Below, piece after piece: positions 17,402 to 26,873 of a stretch of 46,870 nucleotides of DNA (position 1 is its first letter; every line of letters starts with the position of its first letter). Under the pieces are notes generated by a model. That model worked only from the letters and a program-made list of their open reading frames with translations. It was not told the origin of the DNA and ran no database searches. Location of the stretch: NCBI GenBank assembly GCA_929200405.1, contig CAKMZF010000001.1:1-46870 (forward strand), given 5' to 3'. This stretch comes from an uncultured Gammaproteobacteria bacterium (GTDB lineage: Bacteria > Pseudomonadota > Gammaproteobacteria > Cardiobacteriales > CAKMZF01). The position numbers were made by a program, and so were the translations under genes.

Positions 17402-18631
17402 ATGATTTTTAAAAAAGCGCTATTGGCTGGTGCCGTAATGATGGCTTCCACGCTTACTTATGCAGAATGTAAGGTTGATGGTGGTAGAGTGAGCATTGTC
17501 GGCAATGAATTTCCAGCCATTCATACAGTAGCGAATGTAGCAGTAGCTTGTGAAGGTATTGATGGAAAATCTAACCTAACAGCAGACCATCAGAAAATAA
17601 ATGTTGCGGGTATGCAAGGCAATCCTGCGGAATATACATCGGCAATTATCGCTAACTCATCTATCGTTGCTTTGATGAACGAAGATGTGATTCGTCCACT
17701 AAACGATTTGGTGGAAAAATATGGGCAGGATATTCCTAAGAAACAGTTGATTACTATCGATGGCGATGTCATGGCAGTTGCCTTTATGGCGAATGCACAG
17801 CACCTAGTATACCGAGCTGATGTACTAGAGCAGATTGGCGTTGAAGTGCCAAAAACTTATGAAGACTTATTGGCTGCCGCAAAGCTTATTCGTGAGAAAG
17901 GCATTATGGACAACCCCGTAGGCGGCGCTTACAAAGCAGGTTGGAATCTAGGTGAAGAGTTTGTCAATATGTATTTAGGATTTGGCGGACAGTTCTATAA
18001 AGCAGGCAGTGCAGAAGTCTCTGTGAATAATGAGCAGGGTGTTGCGACACTGGAAATGTTGAAGTCATTAACCGAGTACATGAATCCAGATTATTTAACC
18101 CATGACTCAAATGCGACCAATGCTGAGTGGGAAGCAGGTAATGTTGCGCTAATGAATATGTGGGGTTCACGTGTAGGCTCAATATTGGATGATGAAGGTT
18201 CTACACCAGAGATTGTTGCTGCTACTAAAGTAGCTGGGCCTATGGCAGTAGGTGGCGGAAGCCAGCCAGCCTCTACACTATGGTGGGATGGATGGACTGT
18301 TGCGAAAAATATCTCTGATGAAGATGCCGCAGCAACATTCCAAGCTCTGGCACATGCAACTAGTGCTGCTATCTTAAATGATGAAACCATGGGGCAAGCT
18401 GTTTGGATGATAGATGGTTATAAGCCAGCAGCTGTCAACGAAGGGGTGTTTGCTGCTATTGATGCGAAAACCACGCCTTATCCAATGCTGCCTTATCAAG
18501 GCTTATTGCACACAGTTTTGGGTGACAATGTTGCAGACTTCCTACAGGGGAAAGAGAGTGCTGAGCAAACCCTCAAAGATATTGAGGCAGCTTACACAGC
18601 AGCAGCTAAAGAAAAAGGCTTCTTAAAGTAA
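17402..18631 (+). CDS. CUT1-type extracellular solute-binding protein (family 1)
   Basis: A 409-residue periplasmic binding protein with GGGAGAG before the ATG. The signal peptide is MIFKKALLAGAVMMASTLTYA, cleaved before ECK. Family-1 features are an N-lobe segment SAIIANSSIVALMNEDVIRPLNDLVEKYG, YRADVLEQIGVEVPKTYEDLLAAAKLI, WEAGNVALMNMWGSR, and a C-lobe with WWDGWTVAKN. Trp and other aromatics in the cleft (WNLGEEF, WGSR, WWDGW) fit a carbohydrate or polyol ligand but do not identify it. A strong hairpin follows the gene, as often seen when binding protein is made in excess over the permeases. Confidence 0.92.
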   Translation: MIFKKALLAGAVMMASTLTYAECKVDGGRVSIVGNEFPAIHTVANVAVACEGIDGKSNLTADHQKINVAGMQGNPAEYTSAIIANSSIVALMNEDVIRPLNDLVEKYGQDIPKKQLITIDGDVMAVAFMANAQHLVYRADVLEQIGVEVPKTYEDLLAAAKLIREKGIMDNPVGGAYKAGWNLGEEFVNMYLGFGGQFYKAGSAEVSVNNEQGVATLEMLKSLTEYMNPDYLTHDSNATNAEWEAGNVALMNMWGSRVGSILDDEGSTPEIVAATKVAGPMAVGGGSQPASTLWWDGWTVAKNISDEDAAATFQALAHATSAAILNDETMGQAVWMIDGYKPAAVNEGVFAAIDAKTTPYPMLPYQGLLHTVLGDNVADFLQGKESAEQTLKDIEAAYTAAAKEKGFLK

Positions 18632-18642
18632 GTCAATTTCAA

Positions 18643-18667
18643 GGACGTTAAATTAACTTTAACGTCC
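18643..18667 (+). promoter_or_regulatory. Perfect 10-bp hairpin after the binding-protein gene
   Basis: GGACGTTAAA and TTTAACGTCC are perfectly complementary around the loop TTAAC, just 11 bases past the stop codon. The following bases (CTCGATT) lack a T-run. Such intercistronic hairpins, as after malE, stabilise the upstream mRNA and lower expression of the permeases. That role here is inference from position. Confidence 0.6.
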
Positions 18668-18748
18668 CTCGATTATGAAATGTTGACTGCGTAATGTTTT
18701 GTCAGATGCTGAAATTTTCCTTCACACACTAATTGGTTAGATAGCGAT

Positions 18749-19771
18749 ATGACTCATAAATCTTTTTTCTGGTTTGTTCTACCATCCAGCTTAGCCATGC
18801 TATTGTTTATTTTCTTTCCGATTGTATCCGTCATTGTACAATCGCTGCATGTTGACCATGAGCAGGTGATTGTTAGTGTTGAAAACTGCGACTTATTTGG
18901 TTGCACTGAGTCGACTAAAATAGATCAAGAAGCAACAGAAGCGCTAAGAGCAGAGCAACCACTGGGGAGATTTGCAGGATTAACGACCTATTTTGACCGT
19001 AATCATTTAGCCACAGCAGAACTGAAAGAGAGTTGGGAAACCGCAGATAATTGGCGAGATTTCGGTAGCCAATTATTAAATCTTCCGTTTTATAAAGCGA
19101 TTGGCTTTACCTTAGCCTTTACTTTTGTCGTCACCCCACTGGTAATTATGTTGGGCTTTGCGATAGCGGTAGCAGTCAACAGTGCAGCCAAGGTGTTGCG
19201 TGGACCACTGATATTTTTCTCATTATTGCCAATGATGGTAACTCCTTTAATTGGTTCACTGATTTTATTTTGGATGATTGATGCTCGAGGGGTGATTGGC
19301 ACCCTGCTGCAATACCTAGCAGGGGACCCTGAGTTATCGATAAAAGCCTCAACTCCATTGATGTGGATTATGTTGATGGTTTATGGGGTTTGGCATGCAG
19401 CACCTTTTGCGTTCATTGTTTATTACGCAGGTCTTCAAACAGTGAATAGTGAAACACTAGAGGCCGCACAGATTGATGGTGCGAGCCGTTGGGAGCAGAT
19501 TCGTTATGTTGTGATTCCACATTTACTGCCATTGACAACTTTTATTGCATTGATGCAACTAATGGATAACTTCCGAGTGTTTGAACCCATTGTCAGTTTT
19601 GCGGCGAGTGCACACGCCACCTCTTTGTCATGGGCTATATATAACGATCTAGGCGGAGAGACCCGACAATTATCCTCAGCGGCAGCGACCTCAGTGCTAA
19701 CAATCCTAGGGGTGGCAATATTACTATTCCCAGTGCTGGTTCGGACTTGGCGTGACTTCAATAAAAAGTAA
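18749..19771 (+). CDS. CUT1-type ABC transporter permease (MalF/UgpA-like)
   Basis: A 340-residue inner-membrane permease. The first membrane helix (residues about 8-30) is followed by a hydrophilic periplasmic insertion of about 80 residues with a Cys pair (NCDLFGC) before the core of five further helices. The cytoplasmic EAA loop, EAAQIDGASRWEQIRYVVIPHLLP, contacts the ATPase. The insertion is like the P2 region of MalF, though much shorter. It is co-transcribed with the second permease, whose start lies 18 bases beyond its stop. Confidence 0.92.
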   Translation: MTHKSFFWFVLPSSLAMLLFIFFPIVSVIVQSLHVDHEQVIVSVENCDLFGCTESTKIDQEATEALRAEQPLGRFAGLTTYFDRNHLATAELKESWETADNWRDFGSQLLNLPFYKAIGFTLAFTFVVTPLVIMLGFAIAVAVNSAAKVLRGPLIFFSLLPMMVTPLIGSLILFWMIDARGVIGTLLQYLAGDPELSIKASTPLMWIMLMVYGVWHAAPFAFIVYYAGLQTVNSETLEAAQIDGASRWEQIRYVVIPHLLPLTTFIALMQLMDNFRVFEPIVSFAASAHATSLSWAIYNDLGGETRQLSSAAATSVLTILGVAILLFPVLVRTWRDFNKK

Positions 19772-19789
19772 TTAGAGAGTAGAAATGGT

Positions 19790-20671
19790 ATGAATACACA
19801 ACCCACAAAAAAGCCTTTTCTGATTCAAACCTTAGTTTTTTCAGTGTTGGTTATCTGGATGGTGCTGGCAGCATTTCCATTTCTATGGACGCTGTGGGGA
19901 TCATTTAAAGTAGAAGGCGATTTTTTCTCCAAAGCAGATTGGCTAAATGTGATATCAGGTAAGCTTACCGAAGTAGAAACAGGTGGCAAGTTTACCGGTG
20001 CTGGTTATGAAGGGGCGTGGATTCAAGAAGAATTTTGGCGTGCCGCGCTAAAGTCCGCCATTGTCTGCGTTTTTGTTGTTACCATCTCCCTGACCTTTGG
20101 CACGCTAGGCGGCTATGCCTTGGCGCGTTCTGGTTATCGCTATGCTTTTTGGTTTCTTATTATTGCCTTGATCTTCCGCGCTATGCCGCCGATTACTTTA
20201 GTTTCAGGCTATCTGCCGGTATTCTTTACCTGGAATTTATGGGGTCACTTAACTACCGCGATTATCGTGTTGGTTGCGATCAACCAGCCATTTACTTTAT
20301 GGATGTTGCATTCTTTCTTTAAAAACATACCTCAAGATCTTGATGAGAGTGCGATGGTAGACGGCTGCACCCGATTTCAAGCATTTAGACATGTCATTAT
20401 CCCAGTAATGTGGCCAGGTGTAGTGACCACTGGACTATTCTCATTTTTATTAGCGTATAACGACTTTGCCGTGACCGCGGTCATTTTGTCTAAAGAAAAC
20501 CAAACGATGATTCCTAAAATTGCCAGCTTTTTAGGTACAACGCAAACTAAAGGGAATGTGATGTTTGCAGTGTCGGCAGTTGTGTCAGCCACAGCGCCAT
20601 TGTTTGTGATGGTAATGGTTTTTCAACGACAGATTGTTTCTGGTCTTACCGCTGGAGCTGTTAAAGGCTAG
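19790..20671 (+). CDS. CUT1-type ABC transporter permease (MalG/UgpE-like)
   Basis: A 293-residue permease with six hydrophobic segments. The EAA-type loop is ESAMVDGCTRFQAFRHVIIPVMWP, and the C-terminal sequence VFQRQIVSGLTAGAVKG is the classic MalG-like tail. A periplasmic loop between the first two helices holds an insertion including VISGKLTEVETGGKF. It completes the four-part importer with the ATPase, binding protein and the MalF-like subunit. A 180-base gap follows before the enzyme genes, in which I saw no convincing terminator. Confidence 0.92.
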   Translation: MNTQPTKKPFLIQTLVFSVLVIWMVLAAFPFLWTLWGSFKVEGDFFSKADWLNVISGKLTEVETGGKFTGAGYEGAWIQEEFWRAALKSAIVCVFVVTISLTFGTLGGYALARSGYRYAFWFLIIALIFRAMPPITLVSGYLPVFFTWNLWGHLTTAIIVLVAINQPFTLWMLHSFFKNIPQDLDESAMVDGCTRFQAFRHVIIPVMWPGVVTTGLFSFLLAYNDFAVTAVILSKENQTMIPKIASFLGTTQTKGNVMFAVSAVVSATAPLFVMVMVFQRQIVSGLTAGAVKG

Positions 20672-20851
20672 TCAATAGAGCTATAGAACAGCCGCAAGAT
20701 TTTCAAGCGATGCAGTTTGGTCTAAATGGTTCAACTGTATAACAACAGACAACTAGAAAACGCACCGATTTAAGCTCTGCTAATTGGTGGGATATCTACT
20801 GCCTAGAACGGCTATTTATTAGCGTAGTATTGTAAACATTGGAGTCTATTT

Positions 20852-21394
20852 ATGAAAGGTTCGCGCCCTGAGCAGGCATATCTCTCTAAAGATACGGATA
20901 TATCAAAAACTGAGGATACTCGACGAGTTATTGAGAGCATGGTTGATGGGTTAAATGACCATCGTATTACAGATATTGGTGAATTTTTTTCTGAGCAGTT
21001 TCGTTGGATGGGAAACCAAGGCTGCGGGACTAAAAATGGTTTGCGAGAATTTCAAGATAATTGGCAAAGGCCTTTTCAGGCAGCTTTCTCAGATAAGGTT
21101 TGCATAGATGAAGCGCGATTATATATGGGGGAGTGGGCGGCTGCATTTGGTCGTCAAGAAGCCATACACAGTGGTGAGTTTATGGGGGTTTCCGCTACCG
21201 GTAAAAAAGTGGAAATTCGCTATATGGATTTTTGGAAGGTGGTTGATGGGAAAATTGTTGATAATTGGGTCTCGGTCGATTTTCCGCATGTGCTCTCGCA
21301 GCTAGGAGTGGATGTGTTTAATGGGAAGGGCTGGGAAACCTATGACTGTGGAGATGCCATTGCGCCCGAACCTCAGACTAACGTGCCTGAATAG
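20852..21394 (+). CDS. Single-domain SnoaL-like (NTF2-fold) protein C
   Basis: A 180-residue protein with GGAGTC before the ATG. One SnoaL-like domain covers about residues 25-155. The core [20 protein letters not shown] then [20 protein letters not shown] and GVDVF closely matches the second domains of the double-SnoaL proteins at 14910-15944 and 22803-23879, so it is the same subfamily in single-copy form. No signal peptide. The first enzyme gene after the importer. Function unknown beyond the fold. Confidence 0.8.
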   Translation: MKGSRPEQAYLSKDTDISKTEDTRRVIESMVDGLNDHRITDIGEFFSEQFRWMGNQGCGTKNGLREFQDNWQRPFQAAFSDKVCIDEARLYMGEWAAAFGRQEAIHSGEFMGVSATGKKVEIRYMDFWKVVDGKIVDNWVSVDFPHVLSQLGVDVFNGKGWETYDCGDAIAPEPQTNVPE

Positions 21395-21444
21395 GACGAT
21401 ACAAAACAGATGTAATAGAATTTCAGGTTTTTCAGGAGTTTCCT

Positions 21445-22782
21445 ATGATTAGATATTTAAAGACCGCAAAGAGTGCGGCCGAAAGAAATGAAGATGATGC
21501 CAAAGTACGGGCAATCGTTGAGAGCACGTTGGCTGAGATTGAGCAGCAGGGCGATCAAAAAGTAAGAGCACTTTCTGAGCAGTTTGATGGCTTGAGCAGA
21601 GAGTCTTACCGACTGAGTGAAGAGGAGATAGCACAGGCTATGTCTGAGGTATCTGAGCAGGAACTGGCTGATATCAAATTTGCTCAGGATCAAATTCGTA
21701 ACTTCGCAGAGCATCAAAAAGCGTCGATGTTAGATGTAGAGGTCGAGACTTTGCCTGGAGTGATTTTAGGCCACAAAAATATTCCTGTGAACTCGGTGGG
21801 CTGCTATGTTCCTGGAGGAAAATTCCCGATGGTTGCCTCTGCGCATATGAGCGTCTTAACAGCAAAGGTGGCAGGAGTGAAACGAATTATTGCTGCGGCA
21901 CCACCGTATAAAGGCAAGCCCCATCCGGCCATTGTCACTGCCATGCATTTGGCTGGAGCAGATGAGATTTATGTACTGGGTGGAATGCAGGCAGTAGGCG
22001 CTATGGCGCTTGGAACCGAAACTATAGAGTCTGTGGACATGTTGGTCGGACCGGGAAATGCTTTTGTAGCTGAGGCAAAACGTCAACTCTATGGCCGTGT
22101 GGGCATTGATCTTTTCGCTGGACCAACTGAAACTATGGTGATCGCAGATCCCGAAGCAGAGGGTGTTGATGGTGAACTCTGTGCCACCGATTTGTTGGGG
22201 CAGGCTGAGCATGGTTATAACTCTCCAGCAGTTTTACTGACTAATTCTGAGCAGCTAGCGCAGGATACGATGGCTGAGATTGAGCGACTATTGCAGATAT
22301 TGCCAACCGCAGAAACCGCAGCTAAGTCTTGGCAGGAATATGGCGAGGTGATTGTTTGTGATACTTATGAGGAGATGCTAGAGCAGGCAGATTTTTATGC
22401 TTCTGAGCATGTTCAGGTAATGACGACGAGAGATGACTGGTTTCTTGAGAATATGACCAGTTACGGAGCGTTGTTTTTAGGCGCTCGCACCAATGTTTCC
22501 TATGGCGATAAAGTGATTGGTACAAATCACACTTTGCCGACCAAAAAAGCAGGGCGTTATACTGGCGGACTGTGGGTGGGCAAATTTATTAAAACCCATT
22601 CATATCAAAAAATAATGACCGATGAGGCGTCTGCTTTGGTGGGGGAATATTGTTCTAGGCTTTGTGCCTTAGAGCACTTTGCAGGGCATGGTGAACAGGC
22701 CAATATAAGAGTTCGTCGCTATGGTGGGGTAGATGTGCCTTATGCAGGTGCTGCGGCAGTTTCTGATGCTTCGAAGCGATAG
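21445..22782 (+). CDS. Histidinol-dehydrogenase-like NAD-dependent alcohol dehydrogenase (HpsN-type)
   Basis: A 445-residue HisD-family enzyme with AGGAG before the ATG. Residues matching the HisD zinc and catalytic sites are present: Gln253 and His256 in GQAEHG, Glu321-His322 in SEHVQVMT, Asp355 in [15 protein letters not shown], and His411 in [10 protein letters not shown]. Histidinol dehydrogenase oxidises an alcohol to a carboxylate in two NAD-dependent steps. The N-terminal [17 protein letters not shown] and the [16 protein letters not shown] segment recall HpsN, which oxidises sulfopropanediol, rather than biosynthetic HisD. No other his gene is nearby. A four-electron oxidation of a primary alcohol in the island's pathway is likely; the substrate is not known. 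Confidence 0.88.
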   Translation: MIRYLKTAKSAAERNEDDAKVRAIVESTLAEIEQQGDQKVRALSEQFDGLSRESYRLSEEEIAQAMSEVSEQELADIKFAQDQIRNFAEHQKASMLDVEVETLPGVILGHKNIPVNSVGCYVPGGKFPMVASAHMSVLTAKVAGVKRIIAAAPPYKGKPHPAIVTAMHLAGADEIYVLGGMQAVGAMALGTETIESVDMLVGPGNAFVAEAKRQLYGRVGIDLFAGPTETMVIADPEAEGVDGELCATDLLGQAEHGYNSPAVLLTNSEQLAQDTMAEIERLLQILPTAETAAKSWQEYGEVIVCDTYEEMLEQADFYASEHVQVMTTRDDWFLENMTSYGALFLGARTNVSYGDKVIGTNHTLPTKKAGRYTGGLWVGKFIKTHSYQKIMTDEASALVGEYCSRLCALEHFAGHGEQANIRVRRYGGVDVPYAGAAAVSDASKR

Positions 22783-22802
22783 CTTTGCTTTAGGAATATG
22801 CC

Positions 22803-23879
22803 ATGGATGCTAGCACTACCGAAGCCAATGATATACATAGTCATCATAAAAGACTGCTGCAACCGCTGCGTGAAGCGCTGTATAACTTTACCCCAGAGAC
22901 AGTGCAACAACAGTTAACAGAGATATTTTCAGAAAATGCCGTAGTGCATTTGTGCTATCCCTTTGAAGACTTAACTGGAGCCACAGACTTATATGAGCAG
23001 GCGTTACAGCCTTTACATGCGGCATGGCCAGATCTGGAGCGGCGAGATACCATAGTCATTGCAGGCACAACAGAGCACGGTGGTCATTGGGTTGGCTGCT
23101 GTGGTTTTTATAGCGGTACTTTTTTGAATCCGTGGCTGGATATTCCGCCCACGGGACACGTTGTTAGTATGCGTTTTCATGAATTTTATCAATTTGAAAA
23201 TGATAGAGTTGTGCAAATGCAGGCACTCTGGGATATTCCCGAAGTAATGATGCAGGCAAAGGCTTGGCCATTAGCACCTAGTCTAGGTAGAGAGTGGCAA
23301 GTTCCGGGGCCAGCGACACAAGATGGTTTGCAGATAAATAGCCATGATAAAGCGCAAAGTCAGGCGAGCTATCAACATGTTATCGCTATGTTGGATGCAC
23401 TAAAGAAGCACCCCTCGCAAGGGGGGCCTGAGGTGATGGAGCCAAAAAAATATTGGCACCCCAAGATGAACTGGTATGGCCCCGCTGGTATTGGTACAGG
23501 ACGAGGTGTCGCTGGGTTTCGTCACTGGCATCAAATCCCCTTTCTAAATGCCATGCCAGACCGAGGTCAATACCCCGAAGAAGTGAGTTATCATTTTTTT
23601 GGTGATGGACAATATGTTGGAGTAACGGGTTGGCCAAATATGGCGCAGACCTTAACCGATGATGGCTGGCTAGGTATAGCGGCATCGGGTAAAAAAATCA
23701 CTCTTCGAAGTTTAGATTTCTGGCGACTAGAATCAGGGCTTATTCGTGAAAATTGGGTTTTGGTTGATTTGCTATCTGTCTATAAGCAGTTGGGTATTGA
23801 TGTCTTTGCCAGACTTCGTGAGTTTAATAAAGCCAGAAATATGGGGCCGATTGTTTTGCCACCAGAGAACTATGGTTAA
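22803..23879 (+). CDS. Double SnoaL-like (NTF2-fold) protein B
   Basis: A 358-residue protein, 20 bases after the HisD-like gene. Two SnoaL-like domains span about 15-160 and 195-340. Shared motifs with the 14910-15944 protein include WPDLERRD (its PDMERRD), WYGPAGIGTGRG, GFRHWHQIPFL and PDRG, and a closing IDVFARLREF. They are clear paralogues in one cluster. Conserved His, Trp and Asp residues in the second domain could form a catalytic site, but I cannot assign a reaction. Cytoplasmic. Confidence 0.82.
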   Translation: MDASTTEANDIHSHHKRLLQPLREALYNFTPETVQQQLTEIFSENAVVHLCYPFEDLTGATDLYEQALQPLHAAWPDLERRDTIVIAGTTEHGGHWVGCCGFYSGTFLNPWLDIPPTGHVVSMRFHEFYQFENDRVVQMQALWDIPEVMMQAKAWPLAPSLGREWQVPGPATQDGLQINSHDKAQSQASYQHVIAMLDALKKHPSQGGPEVMEPKKYWHPKMNWYGPAGIGTGRGVAGFRHWHQIPFLNAMPDRGQYPEEVSYHFFGDGQYVGVTGWPNMAQTLTDDGWLGIAASGKKITLRSLDFWRLESGLIRENWVLVDLLSVYKQLGIDVFARLREFNKARNMGPIVLPPENYG

Positions 23880-23917
23880 ATATCTACATTATTGATTAAT
23901 GAGGCGATGGTACAGAC

Positions 23918-24712
23918 ATGATGGATATGACAGATGCTACAGAGATGGTGGGTTTACCTAAGACACCTTCTTTTCGCTTAGATGGTCGTAGAGCTATAGT
24001 CGCTGGTGCAACCAGTGGGATAGGACTGGGGTGTGCGGTCGCATTAGCCGAGGCAGGTGCCGCGACGACGTTGGTGGCTAGGTCTGAGGATAAACTGTTG
24101 GATATTGTTGAGCAATTAACAGTTGCAGGTTATCAGGCTGATCATTTGGCGTTAGATATTAGCGACGTTGAGTCAGTGCAGACGGCATTGGCTCAGTTGC
24201 CTGCATTTCATGTCTTGGTAAACAGTGCAGGCTTGGCAAGACACAGTCCAGCACTGGACACAGTGGCAGATGATTTTGATGCGGTGATGAACCTAAATGT
24301 TCGTGGCGCTTATTTCCTAACCACCGCGGTGGCAAAAGGCATGAAAGCACAAAATATTGCTGGAAGTATTGTTAATATCTCTAGCCAAATGGCGCATGTC
24401 GGGGGTATTGATAGGGCGGTTTATGCGGCGAGTAAACATGCGGTAGAAGGCATGACTAAATCCATGGCGATTGAGTGGGGGCAGGATAATATTCGGGTAA
24501 ACACCATCTGCCCTACATTTGTACGCACGCCTTTGACGGCAGCAACATTCGAAAATCCCGAGAGATTGGCGTGGATAGAATCCAAAATTAAATTGCCGAG
24601 AGTCGCAGAAGTAGAGGATTTAATGGGGGCGGTGACTTTTATGGCATCTGATGCAGCAGCTATGATTACGGGCACTTCATTATTGGTAGATGGTGGTTGG
24701 ACGGCCGATTGA
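23918..24712 (+). CDS. Short-chain dehydrogenase/reductase (SDR)
   Basis: A 264-residue classical SDR. The cofactor motif GATSGIGLG lies at about 31-39, NSAG near 107, and the catalytic Ser-Tyr-Lys is in NISSQ and YAASKHA. The C-terminus (ITGTSLLVDGGWT) is typical. The residue after the second beta strand is Arg (ARSEDK), which often favours NADP but does not prove it. It probably oxidises a secondary alcohol of the imported compound or one of its intermediates. It lies between the double-SnoaL genes of the operon. Confidence 0.92.
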   Translation: MMDMTDATEMVGLPKTPSFRLDGRRAIVAGATSGIGLGCAVALAEAGAATTLVARSEDKLLDIVEQLTVAGYQADHLALDISDVESVQTALAQLPAFHVLVNSAGLARHSPALDTVADDFDAVMNLNVRGAYFLTTAVAKGMKAQNIAGSIVNISSQMAHVGGIDRAVYAASKHAVEGMTKSMAIEWGQDNIRVNTICPTFVRTPLTAATFENPERLAWIESKIKLPRVAEVEDLMGAVTFMASDAAAMITGTSLLVDGGWTAD

Positions 24713-24822
24713 TATCTACCGAGATTTTACGAACGAGCGAATCAACGAATAAACCACTACACAAGCAAAGAGAGCCAATCTCTATTGGTTGGTATAGCGG
24801 AAGAATATTAAGGAAACTTGAG

Positions 24823-25797
24823 ATGACAATGAAAGGCTTTGATCCGAAATGGAAAGATTTTCCAGACTATATCTTGGGAATAACTAAAGAGATTTGGGAA
24901 GATCGCGGGATTGCGACATTAGATCATTATTATTCAGAAGATATTGTTGTTCGCTCACCTAGCTCGGTTGTTATTGGAAACAAAGGAGTTATCGCAGCCA
25001 CTATGGCAACTTTAGCGGAGTTTCCAGATCGAACTTTGCTTGGTGAAGATGTAATTTGGTGCGGCACACCAGAAGATGGCATGCTGTCTTCGCATCGTCT
25101 GCTTTCAACGGCAACACACTTGGGTGATGGTGCCTACGGCGCAGCTACCGGTAAAAATCTAACTTATAGAATTATTGCAGATTGTCATGCGATTAATAAT
25201 CAAATTAATGATGAATGGCTAATCCGAGATCAAGGCGCTATTGTTAAGCAAATGGGTTGGGATTCAAAAGGATTTGCTGTTGATCAGATTGCCAGAGAAG
25301 GTGGGACAGAACACTGTTCAAGACCATTTCATTCGTCTATAGACAGGGTAGGTCCTTATCAGAGCAAGGGCAATGACAACCAATGGGGTCAGCAATATGC
25401 GGATATTCTTAATCGCATTATGAATGCTGATATGGCGGTGATACCTGAGGTCTATGATCGAGCTTGTCAATTGGAATATCCCGGTGGTATAACGGGGCAC
25501 TCTTATGATGCGGCAGACCGGATGTGGATGGGACTGCGATCGGCATTTCCCAGCGCTAAGTTTACTATTCACCACCAGATGGGCAATGAAGATCCAATGA
25601 TGTCACCTAGAGCATCAGTGCGATGGTCTTTGGAAGGCAATCATGATGGATGGGGGGCTTTTGGAGAGCCAACCGGTGCTGAGGTGCATGTTATGGGTAT
25701 ATCCCATGCAGAGTTTGGGCCATGGGGGCTTCGCAAAGAATATGTGTTGTTTGATGAGGTAGCTATTTGGAAGCAAATTGCGCTAAAAACAGGTTAG
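24823..25797 (+). CDS. Double SnoaL-like (NTF2-fold) protein D
   Basis: A 324-residue protein starting MTMKGFDPKWKDFPDYILG, with AGGAA seven bases before the ATG; a longer frame reaching back into the SDR gene is unlikely. Two SnoaL/NTF2-like halves span about 5-150 and 180-320. The first has YYSEDIVVRSP and EFPDRTLLGEDVIWCG; the second SYDAADRMWMGLRSAFPSAK and IHHQMG. It lacks the WYGPAGIGT signature of proteins A and B and forms a separate branch, nearer to the ester-cyclase-like subgroup. Function unknown; part of the same operon. Confidence 0.78.
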   Translation: MTMKGFDPKWKDFPDYILGITKEIWEDRGIATLDHYYSEDIVVRSPSSVVIGNKGVIAATMATLAEFPDRTLLGEDVIWCGTPEDGMLSSHRLLSTATHLGDGAYGAATGKNLTYRIIADCHAINNQINDEWLIRDQGAIVKQMGWDSKGFAVDQIAREGGTEHCSRPFHSSIDRVGPYQSKGNDNQWGQQYADILNRIMNADMAVIPEVYDRACQLEYPGGITGHSYDAADRMWMGLRSAFPSAKFTIHHQMGNEDPMMSPRASVRWSLEGNHDGWGAFGEPTGAEVHVMGISHAEFGPWGLRKEYVLFDEVAIWKQIALKTG

Positions 25798-25842
25798 TTT
25801 ACCGACCTTCACTGACTCAATATATTCTATGGAAAATCAAAG

Positions 25843-26832
25843 ATGACTTTATCAATACAAGAAATGGAAAAGCGAATCGTTCGCTATGGTGATTTACAGC
25901 CTTGTAAAACAGCGTTTATAGATGCGCATACACCGGGCAGTGATCAGAAAGAGAACTTCACTATTATCGGTTGTGGAGTGTCAGAAAGCCCAGATCAACA
26001 TGTTCACATTTCTGAAACACCGGGTTTTAATATCGGTGCCGCAGGTCAACCACCTAAGTGCTGTAATAGCCTGCATACTCATCGAACGGCGGAGGTGTTT
26101 TTTGTATTATCAGGGCGTTGGCGATTCTTTTGGGGTCAGCACGGTGACGCAGGTGAGGTTGTATTAGAGCCGGGAGATTTAATAGATATTCCGACTCAGG
26201 TGTTCCGTGGTTTCGAGAATATTGGTACAGATTATGGCATGATAATGGCAGTACTGGGCGGAGATGATGCTGGCGGTGGCGTGTTGTGGGCGCCTCATGT
26301 GATTGAAGCAGCTAAAGCGCATGGCCTAATTTTGGCGGAAAATGGGCAGCTATATGACACCAAGAAAGGTCAAGTATTGCCGGACGGTTTACAGTCGATG
26401 CCGTTACTAACTGATGAGCAGTTGCTTGAATTACCGGAGTTGCCTGCATCGGCGGTGGTACCAAGATTTATCGCCAGAAATTTGGATATGCGCGCTAGAG
26501 CGGATGCAAAACCTACTAAAGTGCTTTCTGGGGATCCTGAGGCTCTGATTATTGATAAGCCGGGTTTTACTATTGATTTTGTGACAGAAAAAACAATATC
26601 GACTGTAGACGCTCAGTTGCAAGGGCGGCACCAGATTTTGATGATCAGTCAAGGTCACTGGAAGGTAACGTGGCAGCACGATGGTGAGACCGTGCAAGTG
26701 GTATTAGCAGTAGGGGATACTTGTGCGATACCTCCTGAGTTGGTCTATCAGATCAAGCCTGCTATGACAGGAGAGGCTGGTTTATTTCGTGTCTGCAATA
26801 CAGATGATCCAGCAGGGCCAACCTTACTTTAA
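25843..26832 (+). CDS. Bicupin protein
   Basis: A 329-residue protein with two cupin barrels. In the first (about 85-145) LHTHRTAEVFFVLSGRWRFF carries His, His and Glu in the metal-binding arrangement, followed by EPGDLIDIPTQVFRGFEN. In the second (about 240-310) HQILMISQGHWKVTW and AVGDTCAIPPELVYQI keep the barrel strands but not the full His-His-Glu set. So one metal site and one structural barrel are likely. Bicupins of this type are dioxygenases, isomerases or lyases; none is indicated specifically. In the operon between the D protein and the MetE-like gene. Confidence 0.82.
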   Translation: MTLSIQEMEKRIVRYGDLQPCKTAFIDAHTPGSDQKENFTIIGCGVSESPDQHVHISETPGFNIGAAGQPPKCCNSLHTHRTAEVFFVLSGRWRFFWGQHGDAGEVVLEPGDLIDIPTQVFRGFENIGTDYGMIMAVLGGDDAGGGVLWAPHVIEAAKAHGLILAENGQLYDTKKGQVLPDGLQSMPLLTDEQLLELPELPASAVVPRFIARNLDMRARADAKPTKVLSGDPEALIIDKPGFTIDFVTEKTISTVDAQLQGRHQILMISQGHWKVTWQHDGETVQVVLAVGDTCAIPPELVYQIKPAMTGEAGLFRVCNTDDPAGPTLL

Positions 26833-26873
26833 TTAATGACATTATCACGAGCTAAATGTAAATGGAGACAGCA

